Below are positions 1 to 14,207 of a stretch of DNA of 64,000 nt, piece after piece. Source of the DNA: Chiridota heheva. Taxonomy: Eukaryota; Echinodermata; Holothuroidea; Apodida; Chiridotidae. Where the stretch lies: assembly GCA_020152595.1 (NCBI GenBank), contig JAIGNY010002058.1, positions 469,501 to 533,500 of the forward strand, written 5' to 3'. Under the pieces are notes generated by a model that was not told where the DNA came from, did not search any database, and saw nothing but the letters and a program-made list of their open reading frames with translations. Each line of letters opens with the position of its first letter. Positions within the stretch are counted from its first letter, which is position 1. Both the position numbers and the translations under genes were made by a program.

Positions 1-2715
1 TGCTAAAGATGTACTAATAGGCTTCCTACCCTCACCTAATGCAGGATAGTTATCAACCAATGAAGCCATGCTAAAGATCTACTAATGGGTTTCCTACCCT
101 CAAGTAATGCAGGATAGTGATCAAGCAATGACGCCATGCTAAAGATGTACTAATGGGCTTCCTACCCTCAAGTAATGCAGGATAGTGATCAACCAAGGAC
201 GCCATGCTAAAGATGTACTAATGGGCTTCCTACCCTCACCTAAAGCAGGATAATGATCAACCAATGACGCCATGCTAAAGATGTACTAATGGGCTTCCTA
301 CCCTCACCTAATGCAGGATAGTGATCACCCAAGGACGCCATGCTAAAGATGTACTAATGGGCTTCCTACCCTCACCTAATGCAGGATAGTGATCAACCAA
401 TGATGCCATGCTAAAGATGTACTAATGGGCTTCCTACCCTCACCTAATGCAGGATAGTGATCACCCAAGGACGCCATGCTAAAGATGTACTAATGGGCTT
501 CCTACCCTCACCTAATGCAGGATAGTGATCAACCAATGACGCCATGCTAAAGATGTACTAATGGGCTTCCTACCCTCACCTAATGCAGGATAGTGATCAC
601 CCAAGGACGCCATGCTAAAGATGTACTAATGGGCTTCCTACCCTCACCTAATGCAGGATAGTGATCACCCAAGGACGCCATGCTAAAGATGTACTAATGG
701 GCTTCCTACCCTCACCTAATGCAGGATAGTGATCACCCAAGGACGCCATGCTAAAGATGTACTAATGGGCTTCCTACCCTCACCTAATGCAGGATAGTGA
801 TCAACCAAATACGCCATGCTAAAGATTTACTAATGGGCTTCCTACCCTCACCTAATGCAGGATAATGATCAACTAAGGACGCCATGCTAAAGATGTACTA
901 ATGGGCTTCCTACCCTCACCTAATGCAGGATAGTGATCAACCAATGACGCCATGCTAAAGATGTACTAATGGGCTTCCTACCCTCACCTAATGCAGGATA
1001 GTGATCAACCAAGGACGCCATGCTAAAGATGTACTGATAGGCTTCCTACCCTCAAGTAATGCATGATAGTGATCAAGCAATGACGCCATGCTAAAGATGT
1101 ACTAATGGGCTTCCTACCCTCACCTAATGCAGGATAGTGATCAACCAAGGACGCCATGCTAAAGATGTACTGATAGGCTTCCTACCCTCACCTAATGCAG
1201 GATAGTGATCAACCAATGACGCCATGCTAAAGATGTACTAATGGGCTTCCTACCCTCACCTAATGCAGGATAGTGATCAACCAATGATGCCATGCTAAAG
1301 ATGTACTAATGGGCTTCCTACCCTCACCTAATGCAGGATAAAGATCAACCAAGGACGCCATGCTAAAGATGTACTGATAGGCTTCCTACCCTCACCTAAT
1401 GCAGGATAGTGATCAACCAATGACGCCATGCTAAAGATGTACTAATGGGCTTCCTACCCTCACCTAATGCAGGATAGTGATCAACCAATGATGCCATGCT
1501 AAAGATGTACTAATGGGCTTCCTACCCTCACCTAATGCAGGATAGTGATCAACCAAGGACGCCATGCTGAAGATGTACTAATGGGCTTCTTATATACCCT
1601 CACCTAATGCAGGATAGTGATCACCCAAGGACGCCATGCTAAAGATGTACTAATGGGCTTCCTACCCTCACCTAATGCAGGATAGTGATCAACCAAGGAC
1701 GCCATGCTAAAGATGTACTGATAGGCTTCCTACCCTCACCTAATGCAGGATAGTGATCAACCAATGACGCCATGCTAAAGATGTACTAATGGGCTTCCTA
1801 CCCTCACCTAATGCAGGATAGTGATCAACCAATGATGCCATGCTAAAGATGTACTAATGGGCTTCCTACCCTCACCTAATGCAGGATAGTGATCAACCAA
1901 TGACGCCATGCTAAAGATGTACTAATGGGCTTCCTACCCTCACCTAATGCAGGATAGTGATCAACCAAGGACGCCATGCTGAAGATGTACTAATGGGCTT
2001 CCTATATACCCTCACCTAATGCAGGATAGTGATCACCCAAGGACGCCATGCTAAAGATGTACTAATGGGCTTCCTACCCTCACCTAATGCAGGATAGTGA
2101 TCAACCAAGGACGCCATGCTAAAGATGTACTGATAGGCTTCCTACCCTCACCTAATGCAGGATAGTGATCAACCAATGACGCCATGCTAAAGATGTACTA
2201 ATGGGCTTCCTACCCTCACCTAATGCAGGATAGTGATCAACCAATGATGCCATGCTAAAGATGTACTAATGGGCTTCCTACCCTCACCTAATGCAGGATA
2301 GTGATCAACCAAACATGCTAAAGATGTACTAATGGGCTTCCTACCCTCACCTAAAGCAGGATAGTGATCACCCAAGGACGCCATGCTAAAGATGTACTAA
2401 TGGGCTTCCTACCCTCACCTAATGCAGGATAGTGATCACCCAAGGACGCCATGCTAAAGATGTACATGGGCTTCCTACCCTCACCTAATGCAGGATAGTG
2501 ATCACCCAAGGACGCCATGCTAAAGATGTACTAATGGGCTTCCTACCCTCACCTAATGCAGGATAGTGATCAACCAAGGACGCCATGCTGAAGATGTACT
2601 AATGGGCTTCCTACCCTCACCTAATGCAGGATAGTGATCACCCAAGGACGCCATGCTAAAGATGTACTAATGGGCTTCCTACCCTCACCTAATGCAGGAT
2701 AGTGATCAACCAATG
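1..2715. repeat. 68-bp minisatellite, about 40 copies, runs off the left edge
   Basis: Each unit contains ATGCTAAAGATGTACTAATG and a TGCAGGATAGTGATCA stretch. Spacing is 68 bp with very high identity. Variants (ACC/AAG before TAATGC, CTGATAG for CTAATGG) recur in ordered groups, suggesting multi-unit duplications. Intronic relative to the minus-strand gene. Confidence 0.97.
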
Positions 2716-3892
2716 ATGACCCTGAAATCCTGTCAAGGCAACACTCACACAAACACCTACACTTCCCATCAATAGAGATGTATTCTAAGCAAATTTAATT
2801 GAATCTGACAGTCTCTCATGTATGGCAGATCAACTTTTCTTCTCTGTACTGACTAAGAAGATTGCGTTTCATCAAAGTATGTTTCTATTGTATATACATG
2901 AGCATGTTTTTGTTGCATATGCATGAACATGCTTCTATTGCATATGCATTGCAGACTTGAATCTCTGGATAATCTTATGTAATGAAAAAGAAATTTCCCG
3001 AGTAGTGCAGACCATAAGAATTGAGTTTCAGCTGATTTACAGCTTGAAGATTTTCAGTTCATTGAGTGAAAGAATTGTTGGTAATTCGTGCATTTTTGCC
3101 ATTAATCAATTTATTTCACTGAAGATGTTTTTTACAGGTATATTCAATTTGAATACGAAGTGTGTGTTTTTTTTATTTTCTTGCGGAGCGAGGTCAGCTG
3201 GACCCATGGTAATACCCAATTCCCCCATAATTTGTCACCATCATTTTCACAATACAAGTTGCCTATCACATTAGCCTGCATTGGTGTATCAAATGCAAAC
3301 AACGCTGCCAAGAACTTGCCACAATCACTTACAAACAAAAGAACAATGAAGAAGAATGCTTGAATTAAATTAAATGAAAACTTCCTGGATTGCAAGCTGG
3401 ATTTGTAGCATTGTAAAATGGATCCAAAACCAAGCAGTACAGTATATCACATCTAGGGTACCAAAGCTCAGGTCTCTCCTCATCAGACACAATCATTTTA
3501 TTCAAATAGCAAACTCTTCCTTCAAAATCAGTTGAAAATTATTGGATTTTCAATGAGAATTAACTAGGTGTTAAAAGTACAACAAATATACGCAAGCCTA
3601 TCATATTATGAGTGGAACAGACAGCTGTGGTGTGTGGTGTGTCATTGGCCCTATACCCCAGATCAGCTTAATCTGAAATGTACTTTTAATTTGGTCATAC
3701 CATACATAAACAAACATACCTATTTATCTTTAAGTCAGAAGCAGTTGAAGATTCAAAGAAAAGTCAACCAATATAATTTGCTGATAGTGTCCCCACTTTG
3801 TTATGAATTTTGTCTAATATCTTTCCCATGATCACATTGTACATGAAATGGACATATGAATGAACTGAAGGTTGGTTGCCACAAACCCTTGG
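2716..3892. other. Non-repetitive intron sequence
   Basis: Ordinary AT-rich intron. It contains three imperfect 25-bp copies of an ATG(T/C)TTYTATTGYATAT-type unit at 2879-2953. I looked on the minus strand for the next spectrin exon (expected to open in phase 0 with a Trp-containing helix) and did not find one. Confidence 0.6.
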
Positions 3893-4475
3893 GGGTTATC
3901 AAACACCTACCCTTCTTATTCTTCATGGAGTTGTACACTCTTGAGGGTTATCAAACACCTACCCTTCTTATTCTTTGTGGAGTTGTACATTCTTGAGGGT
4001 TATCAAACACCTACCCTTCTTATTCTTTGTGGAGTTGTACATTCTTGAGGGTTATCAAACACCTACCCTTCTTATTCTTCATGGAGTTGTACATTCTTGA
4101 GGGTTATCAAACACCTACCCTTCTTATTCTTTGTGGAGTTGTACACTCTTGGGGGTTATCAAACACCTACCTTTCTTATTCTTCGTAGAGTTGTACACTC
4201 TTGAGGGTTATCAAACACCTACTGTACCATTCTTATTCTTTCGTGGAGCTACACACTCTTGGAGGTTACCAAACACTTACCATTCTTATTCTTCTGTAAA
4301 ACTACACCCCCTTGGGAGTTATCAAAAACCTACCATTCTCATTATTTTGTAGAGCTGCACACTCTTGGGGGTTATCAAACACCTACCTGCCTTATTCTTT
4401 TGTGGAGCTGTACACCCTTGGGGTTATCAAATACATACCATTCTTATTCTTTTGTGGAGCTGCACACTTTTTTGA
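3893..4475. repeat. 52-bp minisatellite, about 11 copies, overlapping an exon end
   Basis: Units carry GGGTTATCAAACACCTACC followed by TTCTTATTCTTTGTGGAG and a GTACACTCTTG-type tail. The unit nearest the exon is the exon's own 3' end plus donor: CATTCTTATTCTTTTGTGGA lies within 4439-4467. Units nearest the exon resemble it most (TACCATTCTTATTCTT), distal ones less. On the minus strand every unit offers a donor-like GTAGGTG. Confidence 0.93.
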
Positions 4476-4636
4476 AGAACCATTTTCCTTCTGTCCAATT
4501 CTGTCTTTATCAAATCTGATTTTGTTTTGAGTTCTTCACATTTTGGTCGAATGGACTCCACAAGTTCATCCTCGCAGTACTCATCAATGATAGCCAGCCC
4601 TTCATCTTTAATAGTGTTCACACTCTGAAGCTGCTC
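4439..4636 (-). CDS. MCF2L: Exon, spectrin repeat, MCF2/MCF2L-like RhoGEF
   Basis: Exactly 66 codons, acceptor TTTTATACAG, donor AATG|GTATGT, phase 0 at both ends. The peptide begins EQLQSVNTIKDEG, carries VESIRPKCEELK near residues 27-38 and ends RKMVLQKSVQLHKRIRM. The motifs 'IRP(K/R)C.EL' and '(K/R)..LL.KS(L/V)(E/Q)LH(R/K)R(L/I)' are characteristic of the spectrin-repeat segment of MCF2 and MCF2L and are the strongest family evidence in the window. Reading past the donor hits a stop within three codons, supporting this exon edge. The last ~28 nt and the donor are the template of a 52-bp tandem array that fills the first 580 bp of the next intron. The next exon was not found down to position 1. 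Confidence 0.92.
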
Positions 4637-4760
4637 CTGTATAAAAGAACACCACAAAGTCATATACAAGGGATAGAAACATAACTACTGAGGACAGGGT
4701 GGTGCAAGGGGGCCACAGAGTATACAGACCCCCTTCCTCTCTACGTCATGGAACAATATT

Positions 4761-7700
4761 CCACACCTATTGCATGGCACTATCTTCACACCCAATGCAT
4801 GATAGTCTTCACACCCATCGCATGATAGTCTTCACACAAATTGCTTAATAGTCTTCACACCCATTGCACGATAGTCTTCACACCCATATCATGATAGTAT
4901 TCACACCCATTGCAAGAGTCTTCACACCCATTCCACGATAGTCTTCACTCATTGCAAGATAGTCTTCACACCCATTGCATAAGTCTTCACACCCATTGCA
5001 GGAGTCTTCACACCCATTGTACGATAATCTTCACACCCATTGCATTATATTCTTTACACCCATTGCATGATAGTTTTCACACCCATTGCATGATAGTCTT
5101 CACACCCATTGCACGATAGTCTTCACACACATTGCATTATAGTCTTTACACCCATTGCATTATAGTCTTTACACCCATTGCATGATATTCTTCACACATA
5201 TTGCATTATAGTTTTTACACCCATTGCATTATATTCTTTACACCCATCGCATAATAGTCTTCACACCCATTGCACAATAATCTTTACACCCATTGCATAA
5301 TACTCTTCACACCCATTGCATTATCTTCTTTACACCCATTGCACAATAGTCTTCACACCCATTGCACAATAGTCTTCACACCTATTGCATGATAGTCTTC
5401 ACACCCATCACATGATAGTCTTCACACCCATTGCACAATAGTCTTTACACCCATTGCATAATAGTCTTCAAACCCATTGCATTATAGTCTTTACACCCAT
5501 TGCATTATATTCTTCACACCCATTGCATGATAGTCTTCACACCCATTGTACAGTAGTCTTCACACCCATCGCATGATAGTCTTCACACCCATTGCATGAT
5601 AGTCTTCACACCCATTGCACAATAATCTTTACACCCATTGCATAATAGTCTTCACACCCATTGCATTATGTTCTTTACACCCATTGCACAATAGTCTTTA
5701 CACCCATTGCATTATATTCTTTACACCCATTGCATGATAGTCTTCACACCCATTGCATGATAGTCTTTACACCCATTGCATGATAGTCTTCACACCCATT
5801 GCACAATAATCTTTACACCATTGCATAATAGTCTTCGCACCCATTGCATTATGTTCTTTACACCCATTGCACAATAGTCTTTACACCCATTGCATTATAT
5901 TCTTTACACCCATTGCATGATAGTCTTCACACCCATTGCATTATAGTCTTTACACCCATTGCACAATAGTCTTCACACCCATCGCATGATAGTCTTTACA
6001 CCCATTGCATTATAGTCTTTACACCCATTCCATGATAGTCTTCACACCCATTGCAATATAGTCTTTACACCCATTGCATGATAACCTTCACACCCATTGC
6101 ATTATATTCTTCACACCCATTGCATGATAGTCTTCACACCCATTGCATTATATTCTTCACACCCATTGCATGATAGTCTTCACACCCATTGCACAATAGT
6201 CTTTGCACCTATTGCACAATAGTCTTCACACCCATTGCACAATAGTCTTCACACCCATTGCATGATAGTCTTTGCACCTATTGCATGATAGTCTTCACAC
6301 CCATTGCACGATAGTCTTTGCACCTATTGCACAATAATCTTTACACCCATTGCATGATAACCTTCACACCCATTGCATTATATTCTTCACACCCATTGCA
6401 TGATAGTCTTCACACCCATTGCATTATATTCTTCACACCCATTGCATGATAGTCTTCACACCCATTGCACAATAGTCTTTGCACCTATTGCACAATAGTC
6501 TTCACACCCATTGCACAATAGTCTTCACACCCATTGCATGATAGTCTTCACACCCATTGCATGATAGTCTTCACACCCATTGCACAATAGTCTTTGCACC
6601 TATTGCACAATAGTCTTCACACCCATTGCACAATAGTCTTCACACCCATTGCATGATAGTCTTTGCACCTATTGCATGATAGTCTTCACACCCATTGCAC
6701 AATAGTCTTTGCACCTATTGCACAATAGTCTTCACACCCATTGCACAATAGTCTTCACACCCATTGCATGATAGTCTTTGCACCTATTGCATGATAGTCT
6801 TCACACCCATTGCACAATAGTCTTTGCACCTATTGCATGATAGTCTTCACACCCATTGCACAATAGTCTTTGCACCTATTGCATGATAGTCTTCACACCC
6901 ATTGCATGATAGTCTTCACACCCATTGCACAATAGTCTTTGCACCCATTGCACAATAGTCTTCACACCCATTGCACAATAGTCTTCACACCCATTGCATT
7001 AAATTCTTCACACCCATTGCATGATAGTCTTCACACCCATTGCATGATAGTCTTCACACCCATTGCAATATAGTCTTTACACCCATCGCATGATAGTCTT
7101 CACACCCATTGCACAATAGTCTTCACACCCATTGCACAATAGTCTTCACACCCATTGCATTAAATTCTTCACACCCATTGCATGATAGTCTTCACACCCA
7201 TTGCATAATAGTCTTCACACCCATTGCACAATAATCTTCACACCCATTGCACAATAGTCTTCACACCCATTGCACAATAGTCTTCACACCCATTGCACAA
7301 TAGTCTTCACACCCACCGCATGATAGTCTTCACATTCATTGCATTATAGTCTTTACACCCATTGCATTATAGTCTTTACACCCAATGCATTATAGTCTTT
7401 ACACCCATTGCACAATAGTCTTCACACCCATCGCATTATATTTTTCACACCCATTGCATTATAGTCTTCACACCCATTGCATTAAATTCTTCACACCCAT
7501 TGCACAATAGTCTTCACACCCATCGCATGAGAGTCTTCACACCCATTGCATGATAGTCTTTACACCCATTCCATGAGAGTCTTCACACCCATTGCATGAT
7601 AGTCTTCACACCCATTGCAATATAGTCTTTACACCCATTGCACAATAGTCTTCACACCCATCACATGATAGTCTTTACACCCATTGCATGATAGTCTTTA

Positions 7701-8336
7701 CACCCATTGCATGATAGTCTTCACACCCATCGCATGATAGTCTTTACACCCATTGCATGATAGTCTTTACACCCATTCCATGATAGTCTTCACATTCATT
7801 GCACAATAGTCTTCACACCCATTCCATGATAGTCTTCACATTCATTGCACAATAGTCTTCACACCCATTCCATGATAGTCTTCACACCCATTGCAATATA
7901 GTCTTCACACCCATTGCACAATAGTCTTCACACCCATTGCATGATAATCTTCACACCCATTGCAATATAGTATTTACACCCATTGCACAATAGTCTTCAC
8001 ACCCATCACATGATAGTCTTCACACCCATTGCATTATAGTATTTACACCCATTGCACAATAGTCTTCACACCCATCGCATGATAGTCTTCACACCCATCG
8101 CATGATAGTCTTTACACCCATTCCATGATAGTCTTTACACCCATTGCATGATAGTATTTACACCCATTGCACAATAGTCTTCACACCCATTGCATTATAG
8201 TCTTCACACCCATTGCATTAAATTCTTCACACCCATTGCACAATAGTCTTCACACCCATCGCATGAGAGTCTTCACACCCATTGCATGATAGTCTTCACA
8301 CCCATTCCATGATAGTTTTCACACCCATTGCACAAT
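4761..8336. repeat. 23-bp minisatellite, about 155 copies
   Basis: Unit TCTTCACACCCATTGCATGA plus TAG. Common variants are CACAATAG, ATTATAG and CTTTACACC or CTTTGCACC. The stretches 6180-6480 and 6480-6900 show repeating orders of variants, meaning duplications of several units at once. Confidence 0.97.
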
Positions 8337-8632
8337 TAACCAGAAGAGTTCTCTCTCACTGGACCATAAATTTCACATTTAGTCACTGCATCAACTATTG
8401 TTGAGAAGGAAAATGTTGAAAACCAAGTTTTTGCTTTTAAAAGGACTATAGCGACATGGTAGATGTGAATAATTAAGACCCATAATGACCCACAACTCTT
8501 GGCTATAAATTTTCAGTTCAATGCATCCAAACTTAGTGTTTATAACTCACTGATGAAGACATCCTTTTAAAAGTCCAAATAAATCCTTAGCCCCACATTA
8601 CATGCATGACTTGGCCCTGCAGTAACCAAATC
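8337..8632. other. Unique intron sequence
   Basis: Nothing recognised between the 23-bp array and the target-site duplication of the transposon at 8639. Confidence 0.5.
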
Positions 8633-8638
8633 CACAAT

Positions 8639-9308
8639 CAGACCTGCCAATCTTTAGGATCACCAAACTGTATTCTGGAACTACAAAAGTTGTATTTTTG
8701 ATAAAAAAAAACTGTACTCTTCAAACAAAATGTACAAAACAAAGGTTTACTGTGGCTGAAAAAAATTACCATTATTAAAGCCATATTTAAACATTAATAT
8801 CACTCACCAAATTACTGCTTAATACAAATTACAACATGCTTGAAACACTGTTAAAACTGCGTGTATTACAATTTACACATGTAACGTTAGTTACCGGACC
8901 ACATGTTTCGTTTGTATATAGGCACCGTGACAATCATTCATCTCTCGTATGCAACGTTCTGATTGGCCACACTCGAGCGAAAAATTGTTGTTTACATCCC
9001 ATGCACCAATCACGGATGCCCTAGCTTAAGGTAGGTTGCCTTATGCATAATTAACTTGTAGTCTACACATTTTGGCGGCAGCCGCAAATGAATCTGAATC
9101 GGTTAAGTCGGCAAAAATCCTTCAAGAGAACATGAACGCCAACTGAGCGTAAAAAGTATAGGGAGAAAAAAAAATCAAAAAAAAAAATTCATAATAATAA
9201 TAAAAATAAAGATAAATAAATCGTATTTTGGTGCCAAAAAACGTACAATCGTATTCTCATTATTTTCCCGTATCAAATACGGCAACATAGTACTAGTTGG
9301 CAGGTCTG
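8639..9308. mobile_element. Non-autonomous DNA transposon with TIRs and 6-bp TSD
   Basis: Begins CAGACCTGCCAA and ends with the exact inverse TTGGCAGGTCTG (12-bp perfect terminal inverted repeats, with looser similarity inward, including a shared GTATT-rich stretch). It is flanked on both sides by the direct repeat CACAAT (8633-8638 and 9309-9314), immediately adjacent to the TIRs. Length is 670 bp. There is no transposase frame; the interior has an A-rich segment (9170-9225). I cannot name the superfamily. Confidence 0.85.
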
Positions 9309-9314
9309 CACAAT

Positions 9315-9914
9315 ACCTGGCCCTTCATGACAATAAGTTCCATTGTGTGCATATAGATGATCGGGAGTGTAATTACTGATGCGTAAAATCACTGAACTAT
9401 CAGTGATGGGCTTCTTAATTGCTTCCCAGCAGTCTAAAAGTCATACCTGCTAAAATAGAGGTTCTTGCGGATGAAAATACGTAGCAAGGATTGGGTGTAA
9501 TGCCAACTTTTGACCCACCTATGCCCAACCTGACCCCACCATCTGCTCCAACCTTTTTGAACTTTAAAGCTGGCCAAACCAGTTAACACAATTCTCCCCG
9601 ACGCCCAGCCCAGCCCTAAAACCACCGTCTGTGTAACCATGGAGCTCATACTCAAATGTACGCATACTGAATAAAACTTGACAAATATTTTTGCAAGGCA
9701 TAGATTGCACATCAACTGTGCAGCTGTGCTTGCCAAAATCAATATGTTGAAAGAAAACCCATAAGAGCTCTTCCTACATAAGCTGAACACACAAAGTATT
9801 TATTAGGTATAAAAGTGTGAAAATATGCAAGAGGTCAGATACAAAGTACCAGGTAATCCAAGGATATAAGAAATTAACGTTGAGACTGAGTAAACTCCAA
9901 ACAGGGCATTGTGA
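9315..9914. other. Unique intron sequence
   Basis: No exon or element recognised. A minus-strand open frame at 9434-9790 has no family resemblance and no splice-consistent edges. Confidence 0.5.
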
Positions 9915-10416
9915 AACAATACATCACTGATGACATGCCTACAATACATCACTGATGACATGCCTACAATACATCACTGATGACATGCCTACAATACATC
10001 ACTGATGACATGCCTACAATACATCACTGATGACATGCCTACATTACATCACTGATGACATGCCTACAATACATCACTGATGACATACCTACAATACATC
10101 ACTGATGACATGCCTACAATACATCACTGATGACATGCCTACAATACACCACTGATGACGTGCCTACAATACATCACTGATGACATGCCTACAATACATC
10201 ACTGATGACATGCCTACATTACATCACTGATGACATGCCTACAATACATCACTGATGACATGCCTACAATACACCACTGATGACATGCCTACAATACATC
10301 ACTGATGACATGCCTATGATACATCACTGATGACATGCCTACAATACATCACTGATGACATGCCTACAATACATCACTGATGACATGCCTATTATACATC
10401 ACTGATGACATGCCTA
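9915..10416. repeat. 25-bp minisatellite, about 20 copies
   Basis: Unit ACATCACTGATGACATGCCT plus ACAAT, nearly perfect with rare substitutions (ACACCACTG, CTATGAT). Confidence 0.97.
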
Positions 10417-10781
10417 ACACACACTAATATCAACCTTTGCCCCTCCATCTCCCACTAAATTTTGATCTACATTGAACTTGATGTTCTATGTCTCCATCCT
10501 TCACTAAACAGGTCGTTATCTTCTCCCAACATCCTTCCATCTAAAGCATGCTCCTGCCCCTACCCCAGTCAAATCTGCTACCCACAGAACAGTCCTAATC
10601 CATCCCACCCACCCCACCTACCTTTCACAACTATCATCCTCCATTTCCCATACCATCTTTGACCCCACTGTACCTACCATTTTGGTAGTGACGATGAATC
10701 TTATTGACAATCAAAACTGCTAAAATTAGATGCTAGTGCTGACTAGCTCTGTGCCTACACTCCTACCCACATACCAATAGG
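10417..10781. other. Unique intron sequence, pyrimidine-rich in part
   Basis: C/T-rich between about 10430 and 10670; no gene signal. Confidence 0.5.
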
Positions 10782-13700
10782 ATATAAGTAGGCTATACTA
10801 GGACAAGACCCCTGTGGCTGATCGAAATATAATTAAGCTATATTAGGACAAGACCTAGTGGCTGATGGAAATATAAGTAAGATATACTAGGACAAGACCT
10901 AGTGGCTGATCAAAATATAAGTAAGATATACTAGGACAAGATCCCTGTGGCTGATCAAAATATAAGTAAGCTATACTAGGACAAGACCCCTGTGGCTGAT
11001 CAAAATATAAGTAAGCTATACTAGGACAAAATCCCTGTGGCTGATCAAAATATAAGTAAGCTATACTAGGACAAGATCCCTGTGGCTGATCAACATATAA
11101 GTAAGATATACTAGGACAAAATCCCTGTGGCTGATCAAAATATAAGTAAGCTATACTAGGACAACATCCCTGTGGCTGATCAACATATAAGTAAGATATA
11201 CTAGGACAAGACCCCTGTGGCTGATCAAAATATAAGTAAGATATACTAGGACAAGACCCAGTGGCTGATCAAAATATAAGTAAGATATACTAGGACAAGA
11301 CCCCTGTGGCTGATCAAAATATAAGTAAGCTATACTAGGACAAAATCCCTGTGGCTGATCAAAATATAAGTAAGCTATACTAGGACAAGATCCCTGTGGC
11401 TGATCAACATATAAGTAAGATATACTAGGACAAAATCCCTGTGGCTGATCAAAATATAAGTAAGCTATACTAGGACAAGATCCCTGTGGCTGATCAACAT
11501 ATAAGTAAGATATACTAGGACAAGACCCCTGTGGCTGATCAAAATATAAGTAAGATATACTAGGACAAGACCCAGTGGCTGATCAAAATATAAGTAAGAT
11601 ATACTAGGACAAGATCCCTGTGGCTGATCAAAATATTAGTAAGATATACTAGGACATACTAGGACAAGACCCCTGTGGCTGATCAAAATATCAGTAAGAT
11701 ATACTAGGACAAGACCCCTATGGCTGATCAAAATATAATTAAGCTATACTAGGACAAGACCTGTGGCTAATCAAAGTATAAGTAAGATATACTAGGACAA
11801 GACCTAGTGGCTGATCAAAATATAAGTAAGATATACTAGGACAAGACCCCTGTGGCTGATCAAAATATAATTAAGCTATACAAGGACAAGACCAATGTGG
11901 CTGATCAAAATATAGTAAGATATACTAGGAAAAGACCCCTGTGGCTGATCAACATATAAAGTAAGCTATACTAGGACAAGATCCCTGTGGCTGATCAAAA
12001 TATAAGTAAGCTATACTAGGACAAAACCAATGTGGCTGATTAAAATATAAGTAAGATATACTAGGACAAGACCCCTGTGGCTGATCAACATATAAGTAAG
12101 ATATACTAGGACAAGATCCCTGTGGCTGATCAAAATATAGTAAGATATACTAGAACAAGACCCCTGTGGCTGATCAAAATATAAGTAAGCTATACTAGGA
12201 CAAGACCCAGTGGCTGATCAAAATATAAGTAAGCTATACTAGGACAAAACCAATGTGGCTGATCAAAATATAAGTAAGATATACTAGGACAAGACCCCTG
12301 TGGCTGATTAAAACATAAGTAAGATATACTAGGACAAGACCCCTGTGGCTGATCAAAATATAAGTAAGATATACTAGGACAAGACACCTGTGGCTGATCA
12401 AAATATAAGTAAGATATACTAGGACAAAACCCAGTGACAAGCTGCTAATCAAAATATAATACTAGGACAAGCCTGATTAAGATATACTAGGACAAGAGGA
12501 TATACTAGGACAAGATCCCGGTGGCTGATCAAAATATAAGTAAGCTATACTAGGACAAGACCCAGTAGCTGATCAAAATATAAGTAAGATATACTAGAAC
12601 AAGACCCCTGTGGCTGATCAAAATATAAGTAAGATATACTAGGACAAGACCCCTGTGGCTGATCAAAATATAAGTAAGATATACTAGAACAAGACCCCTG
12701 TGGCTGATTAAAACATAAGTAAGATATACTAGGACAAGACCCCTGTGGCTGATCAACATATAAGTAAGATATACTAGGACAAGACCCCTGTGGCTGATCA
12801 AAATATAAGTAAGCTATACTAGGACAAGACCAATGTGGCTGATCAAAATATAGTAAGATATACTAGAACAAGACCCCTGTGGCTGATTTAAACATAACTA
12901 AGACATACTAGGACAAGACCCCTGTGGCTGATCAACATATAAGTAAGATATACTAGGACAAGACCCCTGTGGCTGATCAAAATATAAGTAAGATAGGACA
13001 AGACCAATATCAAAATATAAGTAAGACAAGATCCCTGTGGCTGATCAAAATATAAGTAAGATATACTAGGACAAGACCCAGTGGCTGATCAAAATATAGT
13101 AAGATATACTAGAACAAGACCCCTGTGGCTGATTAAAACATAAGTAAGATATACTAGGACAAGACCCCTGTGGCTGATCAAAATATAAGTAAGATATACT
13201 AGGACAAGACCCCTGTGGCTGATCAAAATATAAGTAAGCTATATTAGGACAAGACCCAGTGGCTGATCAAAATATAAGTAAGATATACTAGGACAAGACC
13301 CAGTGGCTGATCAAAATATATTAAGATATACTAGAACAAGACCCCTGTGGCTGATTAAAACATAAGTAAGATATACTAGGACAAGACCCCTGTGGCTGAT
13401 CAAAATATAAGTAAGATATACTAGGACAAGACCCAGTGGCTGATCAAAATATAAGTAAGCTATACTAGGACAAGACCCCTGTGGCTGATCAAAATATAAG
13501 TAAGATATACTAGGACAAGACCTAGTGGCTGATCAAAATATAAGTAAGATATACTAGGACAAGATTCCTGTGGCTGATCAAAATATAAGTAAGCTATACT
13601 AGGACAAGACCAATGTGGCTGATCAAAATATAGTAAGATATACTAGGACAAGACCCCTGTGGCTGATTAAGATATAAGTAAGCTATACTAGGACAAGACC

Positions 13701-14207
13701 CAGTGGCTGATCAAAATATAAGTAAGCTATATTAGGACAAGACCAATGTGGCTGATCAAAATATAAGTAAGATATACTAGGACAAGACCCAGTGGCTGAT
13801 CAAAATATAGTAAGATATACTAGAACAAGACCCCTGTGGCTGATTAAAACATAAGTAAGATATACAAGGACAAGACCCCTGTGGCTGATCAAAATATAAG
13901 TAAGATAAACTAGGACAAGACCTGTGGCTGATCAAAATATAAGTAAGCTATACTATGACAAAGCCCCTGTGGCTGATCAAAATATAAGTAAGCTATACTA
14001 TGACAAAGCCCCTGTGGCTGATCAAAATATAAGTAAGCTATACTAGGACAAAACCTCTGAGGCTTATCAAAATATAAGTAAGATATACTAGGACAAGACC
14101 TAGTGGCTGATCAAAATATAAGTAAGATATACTAGGACAAGACCCCTGTGGCTGATTAAGATATAAGTAAGCTATACTAGGACAAAACCTCTGAGGCTGA
14201 TCAAAAT
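10782..14207. repeat. 45-bp minisatellite, about 76 copies
   Basis: Unit contains GTGGCTGATCAAAATATAAG and TAAGATATACTAGGACAAGA, closing CCCCT. Shorter ~43-bp units end CCAGTGG or CTAGTGG. Degenerate, partly deleted units cluster around 12430-12520 and 12990-13040. The short minus-strand frames here (repeating VLVYLTYILISHRG) are artefacts of 45 being a multiple of 3. Confidence 0.97.

Noticed and set aside
3144-3395. 83-codon minus frame as the next exon of the GEF
   Set aside because: The peptide does not resemble a spectrin repeat or DH domain, and its splice edges are poor.
4761-8336. CRISPR-like array of short direct repeats
   Set aside because: The 23-bp copies are head-to-tail with no unique spacers, and the context is an animal intron.
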